Assembly: GCA_016703335.1 (NCBI GenBank)
Contig: JADJCG010000013.1
Span: 98,173 to 162,172 of the forward strand
DNA: 64,000 bases
Direction: 5' to 3'
DNA from: Caulobacteraceae bacterium
GTDB taxonomy: Bacteria > Pseudomonadota > Alphaproteobacteria > Caulobacterales > Aquidulcibacteraceae
Positions 40,392 to 49,623 of the stretch are shown here, piece after piece. Position 1 is the stretch's first letter; each line of letters starts with the position of its first letter. The notes under the pieces were generated by a model. That model saw nothing but the letters and a program-made list of their open reading frames with translations, was not told where the DNA came from and did not search any database. The position numbers and the translations under genes are program-made.

Positions 40392-41596
40392 GTGAAGAGA
40401 TCGAGTTGCTGCGCGACGGGGCGCATGCGCGCTTCGATCTCGGCGTCAGCGAGAACGACGGGGCGCCAATCGCGCGTGATGATGAAGGGGCGGCACTTTT
40501 CGACTGAGCGCGTTAGGCGCGCGATGTCTTCGAGGCCGAGTAGTCGCTGGCGGCGAGCGCGTAGGAGCTTGTCGATCGTTTTGACGCCGAGGCCGGGGAT
40601 GCGGAGCAGGAGTTCGCGGTCGGCGGTGTTGACGTCGACCGGGAAGCGATCACGGTTCGCCAGCGCCCACCCGAGTTTGGGATCAATGGCGAGATCAAGG
40701 AGGCCATCGTCGCCGGTGACGATCTCGTCTGACTCGAACCCGTAGAAGCGCATCATCCAATCGGCTTGATACAAGCGGTGTTCGCGCATCAGTGGCGCTG
40801 CTTGCAGCGGCAAGCGCGAGGATGAATCCGGGATCGGGCTGAAGGCGGAATAGTAAACGCGCTTCAGATTGTAGCCGCTGTAGAGGCGGCGGCTGGAATT
40901 GAGGATGTCGCGATCGTTGGCGCCATCCGCGCCGACGATCATCTGCGTGCTTTGGCCTGCTGGTGCGAAGATCGGCGCGTTGCGCTCTTTGCCGGCGTCA
41001 ATGCCGAGGCGCACTTGGCCCATGGATTTTCGAATGATGTCGCCGCGCTTTTCCGGCGCGAGTTCGATGAGCGTGTCTTCGCGTGGCAGCTCGACGTTGA
41101 CCGATACGCGATCTGCATGTGCGCCCGCTTTCGCAATCAGTTCAGGCGAGGCGCCGGCGATGAGCTTTAGGTGGATGTAGCCGCCGAACTTGTGCTCATC
41201 GCGCAAGCTCTTCGCGACGCGCACCATCTCTTCCATGGTTTCATCGTGCGACTTGATGATGCCGGAGGAGAGGAAGAGACCTTCGATGTAGTTGCGTTTG
41301 TAGAAATCGAGCGTGAGCTTGACGACTTCTTCGACCGTGAACTTCGCGCGCGGCACGTTCGAGGAGCGGCGATTGATGCAATAGGCGCAATCGTAGAGGC
41401 ACTGGTTCGTCAGCAGAATTTTGAGCAGCGACACGCAGCGGCCGTCCGGCGTGTACGAGTGGCAGATGCCCATGCCTTCGTTCGAGCCGATGCCGCGCGT
41501 CTGGACGCTGTCGCGCTTCTTGCCGCCCGAGGAGGAGCAAGAGGCGTCATATTTGGCGGCGTCGGCCAAAATCCGGAGTTTGTCGCGCAGCTGCAT
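40388..41596 (-). CDS. Radical SAM DNA modification/repair protein (TIGR03916, SplB-like)
   Basis: Taking MQLRDKLRILADAAKYDASC as the start (ATG 41596) fits the family; an upstream ATG at 41632 gives 12 more residues but overlaps the GTTC-N7-GTTC site. The radical SAM cluster is C66, C70, C73 in NQCLYDCAYC. A C-terminal helix-hairpin-helix, LLRIPGLGVKTIDKLLRARR, suggests DNA binding. The family is always paired with the DUF4130/UdgX gene, which follows here with a 4-base overlap. By analogy with spore photoproduct lyase, a radical reaction on damaged or modified DNA is likely. Confidence 0.92.
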   Translation of the reverse strand: MQLRDKLRILADAAKYDASCSSSGGKKRDSVQTRGIGSNEGMGICHSYTPDGRCVSLLKILLTNQCLYDCAYCINRRSSNVPRAKFTVEEVVKLTLDFYKRNYIEGLFLSSGIIKSHDETMEEMVRVAKSLRDEHKFGGYIHLKLIAGASPELIAKAGAHADRVSVNVELPREDTLIELAPEKRGDIIRKSMGQVRLGIDAGKERNAPIFAPAGQSTQMIVGADGANDRDILNSSRRLYSGYNLKRVYYSAFSPIPDSSSRLPLQAAPLMREHRLYQADWMMRFYGFESDEIVTGDDGLLDLAIDPKLGWALANRDRFPVDVNTADRELLLRIPGLGVKTIDKLLRARRQRLLGLEDIARLTRSVEKCRPFIITRDWRPVVLADAEIEARMRPVAQQLDLFT

Positions 41597-41598
41597 GA

Positions 41599-41613
41599 GT
41601 TCTTGATATGTTC
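41599..41613 (-). promoter_or_regulatory. Candidate LexA (SOS) box of the radical SAM-udgX operon
   Basis: GTTC-TTGATAT-GTTC on the plus strand (GAAC-N7-GAAC on the gene strand) matches the alphaproteobacterial LexA direct repeat exactly. It lies 3 bases before the chosen start, so it would overlap the promoter or start region. Confidence 0.55.
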
Positions 41614-41716
41614 TTACGTGTGGGCGATGCAAATTGGATCAACAGCTTTGTGGATAAGTGCTGGATTTATGCGCGCTGGGCGGAATACCGCCCGCGAACC
41701 CGCGTAGTAGGCGGCA

Positions 41717-41830
41717 ATGACCGATCTTAAGCCCAAAAGTGTGTGGTTCTCTGTGGCTGCGCTGGTTTTGGGCTGCGTCAGCCTCTTCGGTATGTGCGCG
41801 ATCGGCGCGTCGAACGCCTTTCCGAACTAG
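41717..41830 (+). CDS. Small membrane peptide, 37 residues
   Basis: MTDLKPKSVWFSVAALVLGC followed by SLFGMCAIGASNAFPN: one membrane helix with a short cytoplasmic basic start. The ATG follows TAGGCGGCA, a weak binding site. It lies between the divergent repair operon and tRNA-Trp. I recognise no family. The hydrophobic design and clean start make it plausible. Confidence 0.4.
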   Translation: MTDLKPKSVWFSVAALVLGCVSLFGMCAIGASNAFPN

Positions 41831-41988
41831 GCCCGTCGGCGGTCGTAGTGGTGCCCCGGGCAAGCGCGTATTTCGGCGCCGGGTCCATTGCGCCGCGTCA
41901 CGCGCCGGAATAAAAGACCGCCTTCCCTAAAACCAAACTCGAAGCGGGCCTTCCCGCGGCGAGGGCGGCTAACTGGGAGCCAGGACTT

Positions 41989-42064
41989 AGGAGTTTAGCT
42001 CAGCTGGTAGAGCATCGGTCTCCAAAACCGAGGGTCGTGGGTTCGAGTCCCTCAACTCCTGCCA
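41989..42064 (+). tRNA. tRNA-Trp (anticodon CCA)
   Basis: A 76-base cloverleaf: acceptor AGGAGTT/AACTCCT, D arm GCTC/GAGC, anticodon arm TCGGT-CTCCAAA-ACCGA with anticodon CCA, T loop TTCGAGT, and encoded GCCA end. The T stem GTGGG/CCCTC has one T-T mismatch at its second pair. Its place just before secE-nusG is typical in proteobacteria. Confidence 0.95.
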
Positions 42065-42131
42065 TCCCTGCCTTGCGGTGGAGTGGCGCCGGTCCGAACT
42101 AAGAGTGCGCAACGGGAAGATTGAACAACAC

Positions 42132-42374
42132 ATGGCGATGGACCAAACCGATCAAGACAATGAACCGCGGCGCAAAGGCGGCGGTCCGTTCCGGTTTTTT
42201 GGCGAGGTGCGTGCTGAAGCGCGCAAGGTCACTTGGGCGACGCGCCAAGAAGTGACCGTGTCCACGATCATGGTCGTGATCTTCGGCATCACGGCGGCGA
42301 TCTTTTTCTACGTCGTCGATCTTTTGCTGCGCCTCTTCATGCAATTCATTTTCAGCTTCAGTCTGGGTGGTTGA
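42132..42374 (+). CDS. secE: Preprotein translocase subunit SecE
   Basis: An 80-residue protein with an acidic-basic start, GPFRFFGEVRAEARKVTWAT (the amphipathic contact helix) and one membrane helix VSTIMVVIFGITAAIFFYVV. The single-helix form is normal for alphaproteobacteria. SecE clamps the SecY channel. ATG 42132 is used; an in-frame ATG two codons later is possible. nusG follows by 4 bases. Confidence 0.93.
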   Translation: MAMDQTDQDNEPRRKGGGPFRFFGEVRAEARKVTWATRQEVTVSTIMVVIFGITAAIFFYVVDLLLRLFMQFIFSFSLGG

Positions 42375-42378
42375 GACC

Positions 42379-42963
42379 ATGGTCGAGGAACAACAACAGA
42401 CGGCAGCTCCCTCGCCGCGCTATGCCGGCAAGGCGCGCTGGTACATCGTGCACGCCTATTCGAACTTCGAAGCGAAGGTCGCTGAAGCGATCCGCGATCA
42501 AGCCGGTCGCCAGGGCCTCGAAGGTCAGTTCGAAGACATTCAGGTTCCGACCGAAGAAGTCACCGAAGTCGTGCGCGGATCGAAGAAGGTGCGCCAGCAT
42601 CGCCACTTCCCGGGCTACGTGCTGGTGAAGATGGAAATGACCGACGAGGCCTATCACCTCGTGAAGAACACGCCGAAGGTCACGGGCTTTCTAGGCACGC
42701 AGAACAAGCCGCAACCGGTTTCGGATCGCGAAGTTGAGCGCATCTTGGGCCGCGTCGCTGAAGTTGGCGCGCAAAAGCCGCGTCAGCTCATTCACTTCGA
42801 GATTGGCGAGAAGGTGAAGGTTTCGGACGGTCCGTTCCAAAGCTTCGAAGGTACGGTTTCGGAAGTCGACGAAGATGGCGGCCGCTTGAAGGTCGCGGTC
42901 ATGATCTTCGGCCGCGAAACGCCGGTCGACCTCGAATACGCTCAGGTCGAAAAGCTCCGCTAG
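42379..42963 (+). CDS. nusG: Transcription termination/antitermination protein NusG
   Basis: A 194-residue protein: NGN domain with RWYIVHAYSNFEAKVAEAIR and FPGYVLVKMEM, then the KOW domain IGEKVKVSDGPFQSFEGTVS. NusG binds RNA polymerase beta-prime and helps elongation, Rho termination and coupling to ribosomes. A GTG four codons upstream is an alternative start. In most relatives rplK follows directly; here a TonB receptor gene does. Confidence 0.97.
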   Translation: MVEEQQQTAAPSPRYAGKARWYIVHAYSNFEAKVAEAIRDQAGRQGLEGQFEDIQVPTEEVTEVVRGSKKVRQHRHFPGYVLVKMEMTDEAYHLVKNTPKVTGFLGTQNKPQPVSDREVERILGRVAEVGAQKPRQLIHFEIGEKVKVSDGPFQSFEGTVSEVDEDGGRLKVAVMIFGRETPVDLEYAQVEKLR

Positions 42964-43045
42964 TTCTGCATACGCGTGAATTGCATTTCGCGTTGCCGCA
43001 AGCACGCCTAGGTTTGCCGGGATCGAATCTGGCCTAGGATCTCCC

Positions 43046-45218
43046 ATGCGAGTGGGCGCTGCATTTTGTGTACTTCTGGCGATCGCCTGCGGGCCCGCGT
43101 GGGCGCAGGATCCCGAAGGCGAAATCGTGGTGACGGGTGATAAGCGCGGCGAATCCTACGCACAGGACCTCCCAATCGCTCTCAATGTTTTCGGCGCCGA
43201 TGAACTGCGCGCGCGCAATTTCGAAGACCTGCAGAGTCTCAGCTTCGCAATTCCCAATGTTCAGTTCGAAGACATCGGCACGGGTCGCGGCGTCGCTAAC
43301 TTCTCCATTCGCGGCGTTGGGATTAATTCGTCGATTGCTTCGGTCGATCCGGCGGTGGGTCTGTTTGTCGATGGCATGTATGTCGGCCTGAACGCGGGCG
43401 CCATCACGGATACTTTCGATATCGAGGCGGTCGAAGTGCTGCGGGGCCCCCAAGGGGTGCTCTACGGTCGCAATGTCACTGGCGGCGCGGTGTTGCTGCG
43501 CACCCGCGATCCCAGCGAGAGCTTTGAAGCCCGTGGACGCGTCGCGTTGGAAACAGGACGCAATGTCATTGCGGACGCTTCCATGTCCGGCCCGCTCGCG
43601 CCGGGCCTGCTCTACGGTCGATTGGCTGTATTGCACTCCGATGACGCTGGCTGGTTCGAGAACCGTCGCGACGGTTCGCAATTCGGCGCCAACACGACCT
43701 ATGTTATTCGCGCGTCGCTGCGTCTGACGCCGTCACCGCGCTTTGACGCGACGCTTCGCGTGGAGCAAGGCTTTGCCGACGGCGACGGGCCGGCCGGCCA
43801 GAACCACGCACTATTCTCACGCGATAGCTTCGACTTTTCTATCGACAATCCAGGTTACGCCCAAACCGATTGGGAGCAAGCCATCCTCGAGGCAAATTGG
43901 CGCGTGGCGTTCGGCGATGGCGTCATCACCTCAATAAGCGCTTGGCGCGATGTCGAGATGGGATGGGCCGCCGATATCGATTCTACGCCGAACTTTGTTT
44001 TCCATACCCGCATTCTCAACTTGCATACTCAACGTTCCCAAGAGCTGCGCTACGCGGGTGCGTTTGGCGCTTTTGATGTCACGGCGGGAGCGTATTTTCT
44101 AAATCAAGAGTTGAAATACTTCGATGAGCGTAACTTCCCGTTGACGGCGCGGCGCGTCGGCGGCGGCGTCGGTGATTTCACCACGTGGGCCGCGTTTGCG
44201 AACGCGGATTGGCGCGCGAACGATGCGCTGACTTTGAGCGCAGGGCTACGCTACACGCGCGAGGAAAAAGATTCACACATTTCGCGCGTGCGGGCGAACA
44301 ACGGCGCAATTGTCGGGCTGCTCGGTCAGCAGGGCGGGGACCTCGATGCGAGGACGTTGAATTTCGCTGACGCGACACTCTCGCAGAACTGGGACGACCT
44401 TTCGCCGCGCGTGGCTCTGCAATGGCGGCCGAGCCCGCAAACTAACATCTATGCGACATGGTCGCGCGCATTTCGATCGGGCGGCGCCAACTTTCGCACG
44501 ACGACACCTCGGGACCCCGCCGCAAACCTATGATGAGGAGCGGCAGGCAACGGTCGAGATCGGCTGGAAGCAGGATCTTCTCTACAATCACCTTCGCCTG
44601 AACGTCGCATTGTTCGAAAATCGTATCGACGACATGCAGCGCGAGACCAATCTTCCTGACCCGATATCCGGCGTGCAGCAGATCGTGCTGAATGCCGGCG
44701 ATGCAGTCATTCGCGGCGGTGAAATTGAAGTGCGGCTGGCGGTCACGCCAAATTTGAGTATCTCAGCGCAAGCTGGTTATCTCGACGGCGCCTACGATCG
44801 CGTCACGGCCGACCTCAACGGCGATCTTCTCGTCAATGAGGCAGATCGTGCGCTCGAAATTCCACGTCTTGCGCCTTGGACATATGGCGCGAGCGTGGAC
44901 TATGAGCAGCCGTTCGGGCCAGGCGTTGCGTCGCTGCGCGTGGCCTACAATCACCGCGATCAAGCGTTCTACAACGACACCAATCTTGGCCAGCTCGCCG
45001 AGGCCGACATGGTCGACGCCAATTTTGCGTGGGAGCACGGCAGCGGTCATTGGCTTGTCGCGCTCTATGGAGAAAATCTTCTCGACGAACCGACATGGGG
45101 CGGCGACACAATATTGCCGTCGAGTACCGCGTTCGGGTTTTCAGGCGGCGCGAGACCGACATTCTCGCCCCTCAACAAGGGGCGCGTGTTTGGCGCGGAG
45201 CTCCGGCTGCGCTACTGA
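43046..45218 (+). CDS. TonB-dependent receptor, iron-complex type, frameshifted once
   Basis: Signal peptide MRVGAAFCVLLAIACGPAWA, TonB box-like GEIVVTG, plug motifs FSIRGVGINSSIASVDPAVG and VEVLRGPQGVLYGRNVTGGA, then a barrel ending FGAELRLRY. The plug wording is that of receptors annotated for ferric-siderophore or similar import in sphingomonads and Caulobacterales. At about 44510 the frame changes (RTTTPRDP in one, TPPQTYDEERQATVEIGWKQ in the next); one base removed or added restores about 724 residues. A terminator follows. Confidence 0.9.
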
Positions 45219-45248
45219 AGCGGGCGGCGCATGGTTCAGAAACAAACT

Positions 45249-45280
45249 CGGCCGCGGACATGAGTTCGCGGCCGTTTTGT
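45249..45280 (+). terminator. Intrinsic terminator of the TonB receptor gene
   Basis: CGGCCGCG, 10-base loop, CGCGGCCG and then TTTTGTTT, 30 bases after the receptor stop. It closes the receptor unit and separates it from the mprF-like gene. Confidence 0.8.
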
Positions 45281-45314
45281 TTGCGCGCGGGCGCGGCGCC
45301 GCTAGACTTGCCGC

Positions 45315-46980
45315 ATGGTTGAAGCCGCAAAGATCGAGGCGCGAGAGCCGGTCTGGCGCGCGCGTGTGTTCGAGGCGGCGCCGCATGTTGCGGCCGCGCT
45401 CGCGTTTGCGGCGGGCGCCTTACATTGGTCGCGGTGGCGACGCCAGCTTTGCCGGCCATGCGCGGGCTCGATGCACTTGAGCGCGTCGTCGAAGAGCTGC
45501 CTGAACTCACCGCAAGCATCGCAGGCGTCGCGCTGATGGGTTTGGCGACGGGCCTCAGCCGCCGCGTCGATGCAGCGTGGGCGGTGACGACGGCGCTGAT
45601 GTTTGCCGTCAGCCTCTATGCTGCTTTGCGTCATGGGCACGTTGCTGCGGCGGTGACGGCAGGCGCGATAACGTGGGCGTTGCTGCTGACGCGGCGGGCG
45701 TTCTATCGCCACTCGCGATTGATTGATCTTGTGCCTGATCCGCGCGTGGCGGTTGGCATCGCGGCGGCATTTGGCATTGCGCTGATGGGCGCGTTGTTGT
45801 GGGCGGTGAGCGGCCGGACTTTGCCGAAGCGCCGTGGTGGGCGTTGCTGACGGGCGAGCACCTTGGGCGTCCTGGCCGCGCACTTGCGGTCGCGGCGGCC
45901 GCTGCCATCGTGGTTGGCGCGCAATGGTATTTGCTGAGCCGTGCGCGCGGTGCGCCAGCGCCGCCAGCGAGCGAAGACATCGCGCACGCGGAAGCGGTGA
46001 TTGCTGCCGCTGAAGATGCGTTGCCGGATGCGCAGCTGGCGTTCACCGGCGACAAGAGCTTTTTGTTTGCCGATGCGGCGATGACGATGACGGCGCGTGG
46101 CGGTGGCAGCCTGATTGCGATGGGCCCGCCTGTGGGCAAACGCCACGATTGGCGTGCGGCGTTGGCGGGATTGCGCGCTGAGGCGGAGCGTTTGTCGTTG
46201 CGGCCGGTTGTGTATTCGGCCCCGCCGGATTTGTTACCGGATCTGTTGGATCTAAATTTTCGTGTCGAGAAGATTGGCGAGAACGCGATCGTCGACCTGA
46301 AGGATTTTTCTCTCGCCGGAGCGGCGCGGCAGAAGCTGCGCTCGGCGCGGCGGAAATTCGTTGAGCGCGAAGGGGCGGTGTTCGAGGTTGTCGGGCCGCC
46401 GCATGCGCCGGCGTTGTGGGAGACGTTGCGGCCGGTTTCGGGTGCGTGGCTCGAAGCGCATGGCGGACGCGAGAAGGCGTTTTCGTTGGGCGCATTCGAT
46501 GAGACCTATCTGTCACGTCACGCGATCGCGATTGCGCGCATTCATGGCCGCATCGTTGCGTTTGCAAATATCTGGCTGACGGCTGATCGCAAACGCGGCG
46601 CTGTCGATCTCATGCGCCATGATCCAAGCAACACGCCGAATGGCCTGATGGATTTTCTGTTCACGGAAATCCTACTGTGGGCGCAGACTCATGGTTTGGA
46701 GAGTTTCGATCTCGGCATGGCGCCGCTGGCGGGATTGGCGGAGGACGCCAAGTACGCCTCGCTCTTCGCGCGCGTGGGCAAACTCGTTCACGAACGCGGT
46801 GAGCAATTCTACGGCTTCAAAGGTCTGCGCGCGTTCAAGGATAAATTCGATCCGCGCTGGGAGCCACGCTACATTGCGGCGCCGGGCGCGTGGACGCTGC
46901 CGATTGTGCTTGCTGAAGTCGCGGTTCTGACCAACGGTCCCGCGCGCGCCGCCAATACGGTGCACAGTGGGGGCGCATGA
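45315..46980 (+). CDS. MprF-like phosphatidylglycerol lysyltransferase-domain protein, frameshifted twice
   Basis: Across two frame changes (near 45430 and 45815) this is one protein of about 555 residues. The first part has about five membrane helices (SIAGVALMGLATGLSRR, AVTTALMFAVSLYAALRHGH, AVAAAAAIVVGAQWYLLSRA). The C-terminal DUF2156 domain has LAFTGDKSFLFADAAM, KLRSARRKFVEREGAVFEVV and GLESFDLGMAPLAGL, the GNAT-like aminoacyl-tRNA-dependent transferase of MprF. MprF adds lysine or alanine to phosphatidylglycerol. Full MprF has about 850 residues; the flippase half seems shorter here. A small membrane gene overlaps its stop. Confidence 0.8.
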
Positions 46981-47159
46981 GTTTGAAGCAAGCTGCAAAG
47001 GGCGGCATTGGCGCGATCCTCATCATCGCGCTGGTGGCAGTCGCGGTTGCTTTTCTCGTGCCCAGCTTCGCGACCATCCTTGGCGGATTGATCGCGAGCC
47101 TTTGGGTCACTGTGATGGGCGCCGTCGCCGGCATCCTTGGCGGGCTTATGGGATCGTAG
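46977..47159 (+). CDS. Small membrane protein, 60 residues
   Basis: MSLKQAAKGGIGAILIIALV then VAFLVPSFATILGGLIASLW and VMGAVAGILGGLMGS: two or three short hydrophobic helices rich in glycine and alanine. Its start overlaps the mprF-like stop (ATGA), so it is coupled and may be a helper of that protein. No family is recognised. The 3' end overlaps the convergent hydroxylase gene by 14 bases. Confidence 0.55.
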   Translation: MSLKQAAKGGIGAILIIALVAVAVAFLVPSFATILGGLIASLWVTVMGAVAGILGGLMGS

Positions 47160-48336
47160 GGCGCGGTATTGAGCTCAAGCGCCGCCAGACTTGTGTTTGG
47201 CAGAATGGTCCAGCGCAGCCGCGCAAGCGCAAGACATCGCCATCGAGACGAAGTGAACCTGAATAGGTGCGCCCGTCTTCTGGATTGAAGACTTCGCCGC
47301 CGCTCCAAGCATCATCGCGCCACGCGAACCTACGCAAGATTTCCGTGCCAATCGCGTTGCGTTGCAATGGATCCCAAGCCCAGATCAAGCGACCGCAGAG
47401 ACGTTCGCGATCACTTGCGCATGGCGCGAGGCGCACAACAGCGCCGAGGCCTGGCGTCGCCCAATCGCCGGCGATGTCATTGGGAGTATCTGCGCGCGCG
47501 TTTGGTGCGGCGACGAGACAGAGCGCGAGGGCGAGTGTTGTCACAACTGGCGCCCGCGCACCACGTGCCATGAGGGGCTTGCGCGTCGCGGCGGCAAAGT
47601 GCGCGTGATACTCGGGATGCTCGGTGCCCATGAGGCGATCCCACCAGGTGAAGTAGAGGCCGTAATTGTAGCCGGCTTGGGCGTGATGAAGATCGTGGTG
47701 CGTGGTCGTGGTGAGGAAATCGAACAGAGGGCGCCCGTCGCGGCGCGCGGGGAAGAGTTCGTAGCCGGAGTGGCCGAGCGTGTTGCGCACGATTTGGTGC
47801 AGCATGAAGACGCCGACCACCCACCATTGCGTCGGCACGAGGATCATCCACAGCGGGACGAACGCGCCGTTGATGGCGGCTTCGGCGATGTCAAAGCTGT
47901 AGGCGGTGAACGGCGAGGGGTTGTTGGATTTGTGATGGCGGCGATGGAAGGCGCGAAAGAGGCGCGGATCGTGGATGAGCCGGTGCGTCCAATAGAAGTA
48001 CGCGTCGTGGCCGACAACCATTAGCGCCAGTGACGCCCACGCCCAGGCCTGCCCCCACTCAGCCGCGAGGCGCGGGCCGGGGAGCAGCCCGAAGCGTTCG
48101 AGCGTGAAGGCGATCAGACCGAGTGTGGAGAAGATCGCGATCGAGCGCAGCGAGGCGCCGAACTCGATCAGCATTTGTTTCGTCTTCGGTGAGTCCGGAC
48201 GGATTTTGCGGCCGGCGAGGGGCCGCGCGAGCACGACCCAGAGTGTGAGCCAAACCGCGACGGCGAAGACGACGTAGCGGGTCAAATCTGTACTGACGTT
48301 CATCAGCCACTGATTGGCGAATGCAGCGATGTCCAT
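47146..48336 (-). CDS. Fatty acid hydroxylase/sterol desaturase family protein with a DUF2147 C-terminal domain
   Basis: ATG 48336 follows AAGGAGG. The membrane part (residues 15-270) has the di-iron histidine boxes HDAYFYWTHRLIHD, FHRRHHKS and HHDLHHAQ of the fatty-acid hydroxylase superfamily. A second hydrophobic segment (VVTTLALALCLVAAPNARA, near 300) looks like a signal peptide, and the tail (DIAGDWATPGLG, RLCGRLIWAWDP, VLRLRGCAGPFCQTQVWRR) is DUF2147, normally a separate secreted protein. So two genes seem fused, naturally or through a base error at the junction near 47560. An AraC-type gene lies 89 bases upstream on the same strand. Confidence 0.85.
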   Translation of the reverse strand: MDIAAFANQWLMNVSTDLTRYVVFAVAVWLTLWVVLARPLAGRKIRPDSPKTKQMLIEFGASLRSIAIFSTLGLIAFTLERFGLLPGPRLAAEWGQAWAWASLALMVVGHDAYFYWTHRLIHDPRLFRAFHRRHHKSNNPSPFTAYSFDIAEAAINGAFVPLWMILVPTQWWVVGVFMLHQIVRNTLGHSGYELFPARRDGRPLFDFLTTTTHHDLHHAQAGYNYGLYFTWWDRLMGTEHPEYHAHFAAATRKPLMARGARAPVVTTLALALCLVAAPNARADTPNDIAGDWATPGLGAVVRLAPCASDRERLCGRLIWAWDPLQRNAIGTEILRRFAWRDDAWSGGEVFNPEDGRTYSGSLRLDGDVLRLRGCAGPFCQTQVWRRLSSIPRPTIP

Positions 48337-48425
48337 GTTGGCCTCCTTGGCTGGAGGCGTGATCGCTGAAGCGGGCGGTGCGGGTCTCGCCGGGGCCGGA
48401 AAAGGCCGCTTGTTTTCGAAATCGG

Positions 48426-49466
48426 CTAGGGATTTCCAGTTTCGGCGAGCCTTTCGCGTCGCCATTCGGTCGGCGTTTGGCCGGTGACTTCCTTGAAGGC
48501 GCGGTTGAAAGGCCCGAGCGAGCCGAACCCTAAATCAAAGGCTATGGTCGAGACGGACTCGCGCGCTTGAGTGGGATCGGCGAGGCGGGCTTTGGCGGCG
48601 TCGATGCGGCGAGCGTTCACGAAGGCCGCGAAGTTGCGAAAGCCGAGATGGTCGTTGATGAGGCGGCGAAGCTTATGCTCGGGCGCGCCGACTTCATCCG
48701 CGAGCGCGCCAATGGTGAGGCCCTCGCGCTTCCAGGCCTCGCCCTCGGCCATGTGGGTTTCGAGCTTTGTGAGGATGAGCCGATCACCGGCGTCGAGCCT
48801 GTCATCGGAAGCGGAGGGGCGGGCGCCGCCGAAGAGTTCGGGCTGAGCGCGCAGAAACGCCACCGCGCCGAGGCCGCACATGAAGGCGAGCGCCGTCGCG
48901 CCGGCGATCGGAAACCAGGGTTGAGCGAAACCCAAGCCTTCGCCGATCTCGAAGCCGGAGAGTGCGATGACGTAGATGGTCACCACGCCAAGCACTGGGC
49001 CGCGCAGGCGGCGTCGGGCTTCCACAAGGTCGCCGCGCCAGGAATTGGCGATCACGAAAAGCCCGTGGACGGCAAAGCCTGCCTCTATCAAATTATGCGC
49101 GATCCAGACTGGGCTGCTCATCTCCTGGCGGCCGAGCCAACCAACCAAGCCCACGGCCGTCAGAATGCCGCCCGCCATGAGGGTGGTCGGTGAGATCGGG
49201 CGGTCCTCGAAAAGAGTGACGATGAACAGCCAGAACCAGCCGGCGCCGCCAAGGGCCAGTAGGTGGATCGGGATCGAAGAGACACCCAGCGCGTCGCGGG
49301 TCAGGCCGGATGAGTTCAGAACGTAGGCTGCGGCGCTGGCGGTGAGCAAAACGCCGGCGATCCGGATCGCCTGGATGCCGCTGCGCCAAAGCCCGGCCGC
49401 GATGGCGGCCAGCGCCCCAAGCGCGAAGCCCCGCAGCACCAGCTCCCAGATCACGACCGGTTCCAT
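48426..49466 (-). CDS. AraC-family transcriptional regulator with N-terminal membrane domain
   Basis: The first about 210 residues have six or seven hydrophobic helices (for example LVLRGFALGALAAIAAGLWR, WFWLFIVTLFEDR, GVVTIYVIALSGFEIGEGLG), followed by an AraC-type double HTH: LTIGALADEVGAPEHKLRRL and SVSTIAFDLGFGSLGPFNRA, ending FKEVTGQTPTEWRRE. Membrane-bound AraC regulators sense signals in or at the membrane. The hydroxylase gene downstream on the same strand is the likely target or co-transcribed partner. Confidence 0.9.
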   Translation of the reverse strand: MEPVVIWELVLRGFALGALAAIAAGLWRSGIQAIRIAGVLLTASAAAYVLNSSGLTRDALGVSSIPIHLLALGGAGWFWLFIVTLFEDRPISPTTLMAGGILTAVGLVGWLGRQEMSSPVWIAHNLIEAGFAVHGLFVIANSWRGDLVEARRRLRGPVLGVVTIYVIALSGFEIGEGLGFAQPWFPIAGATALAFMCGLGAVAFLRAQPELFGGARPSASDDRLDAGDRLILTKLETHMAEGEAWKREGLTIGALADEVGAPEHKLRRLINDHLGFRNFAAFVNARRIDAAKARLADPTQARESVSTIAFDLGFGSLGPFNRAFKEVTGQTPTEWRRERLAETGNP

Positions 49467-49497
49467 GGAAGCAGCCCTAGCATGCGGGGAGAGGGCG

Positions 49498-49526
49498 TCG
49501 ACAAGCTGTTCCGCTTCCGTTATACG
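49498..49526 (+). promoter_or_regulatory. Candidate promoter of rplK-rplA
   Basis: TCGACA (49498-49503), 17 bases, TATACG (49521-49526). It lies about 100 bases before rplK, in the only non-coding stretch upstream, so rplKA probably start their own transcript here. Confidence 0.5.
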
Positions 49527-49623
49527 CCCCGCTTCCCGCGTGGGAGGGGTTTAGCTACCCGGACCACGCATCCACTCAGGTCGGGCGATTTAGCGATCGT
49601 CCGGCGTTAAGCGAGAGGCCAAA

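Noticed and set aside
41650..41658. A perfect DnaA box (TGTGGATAA) as a hint of a replication origin
   Set aside because: Only one box, no AT-rich unwinding element and no dnaA, gidA or parAB nearby; one 9-mer match is expected by chance.
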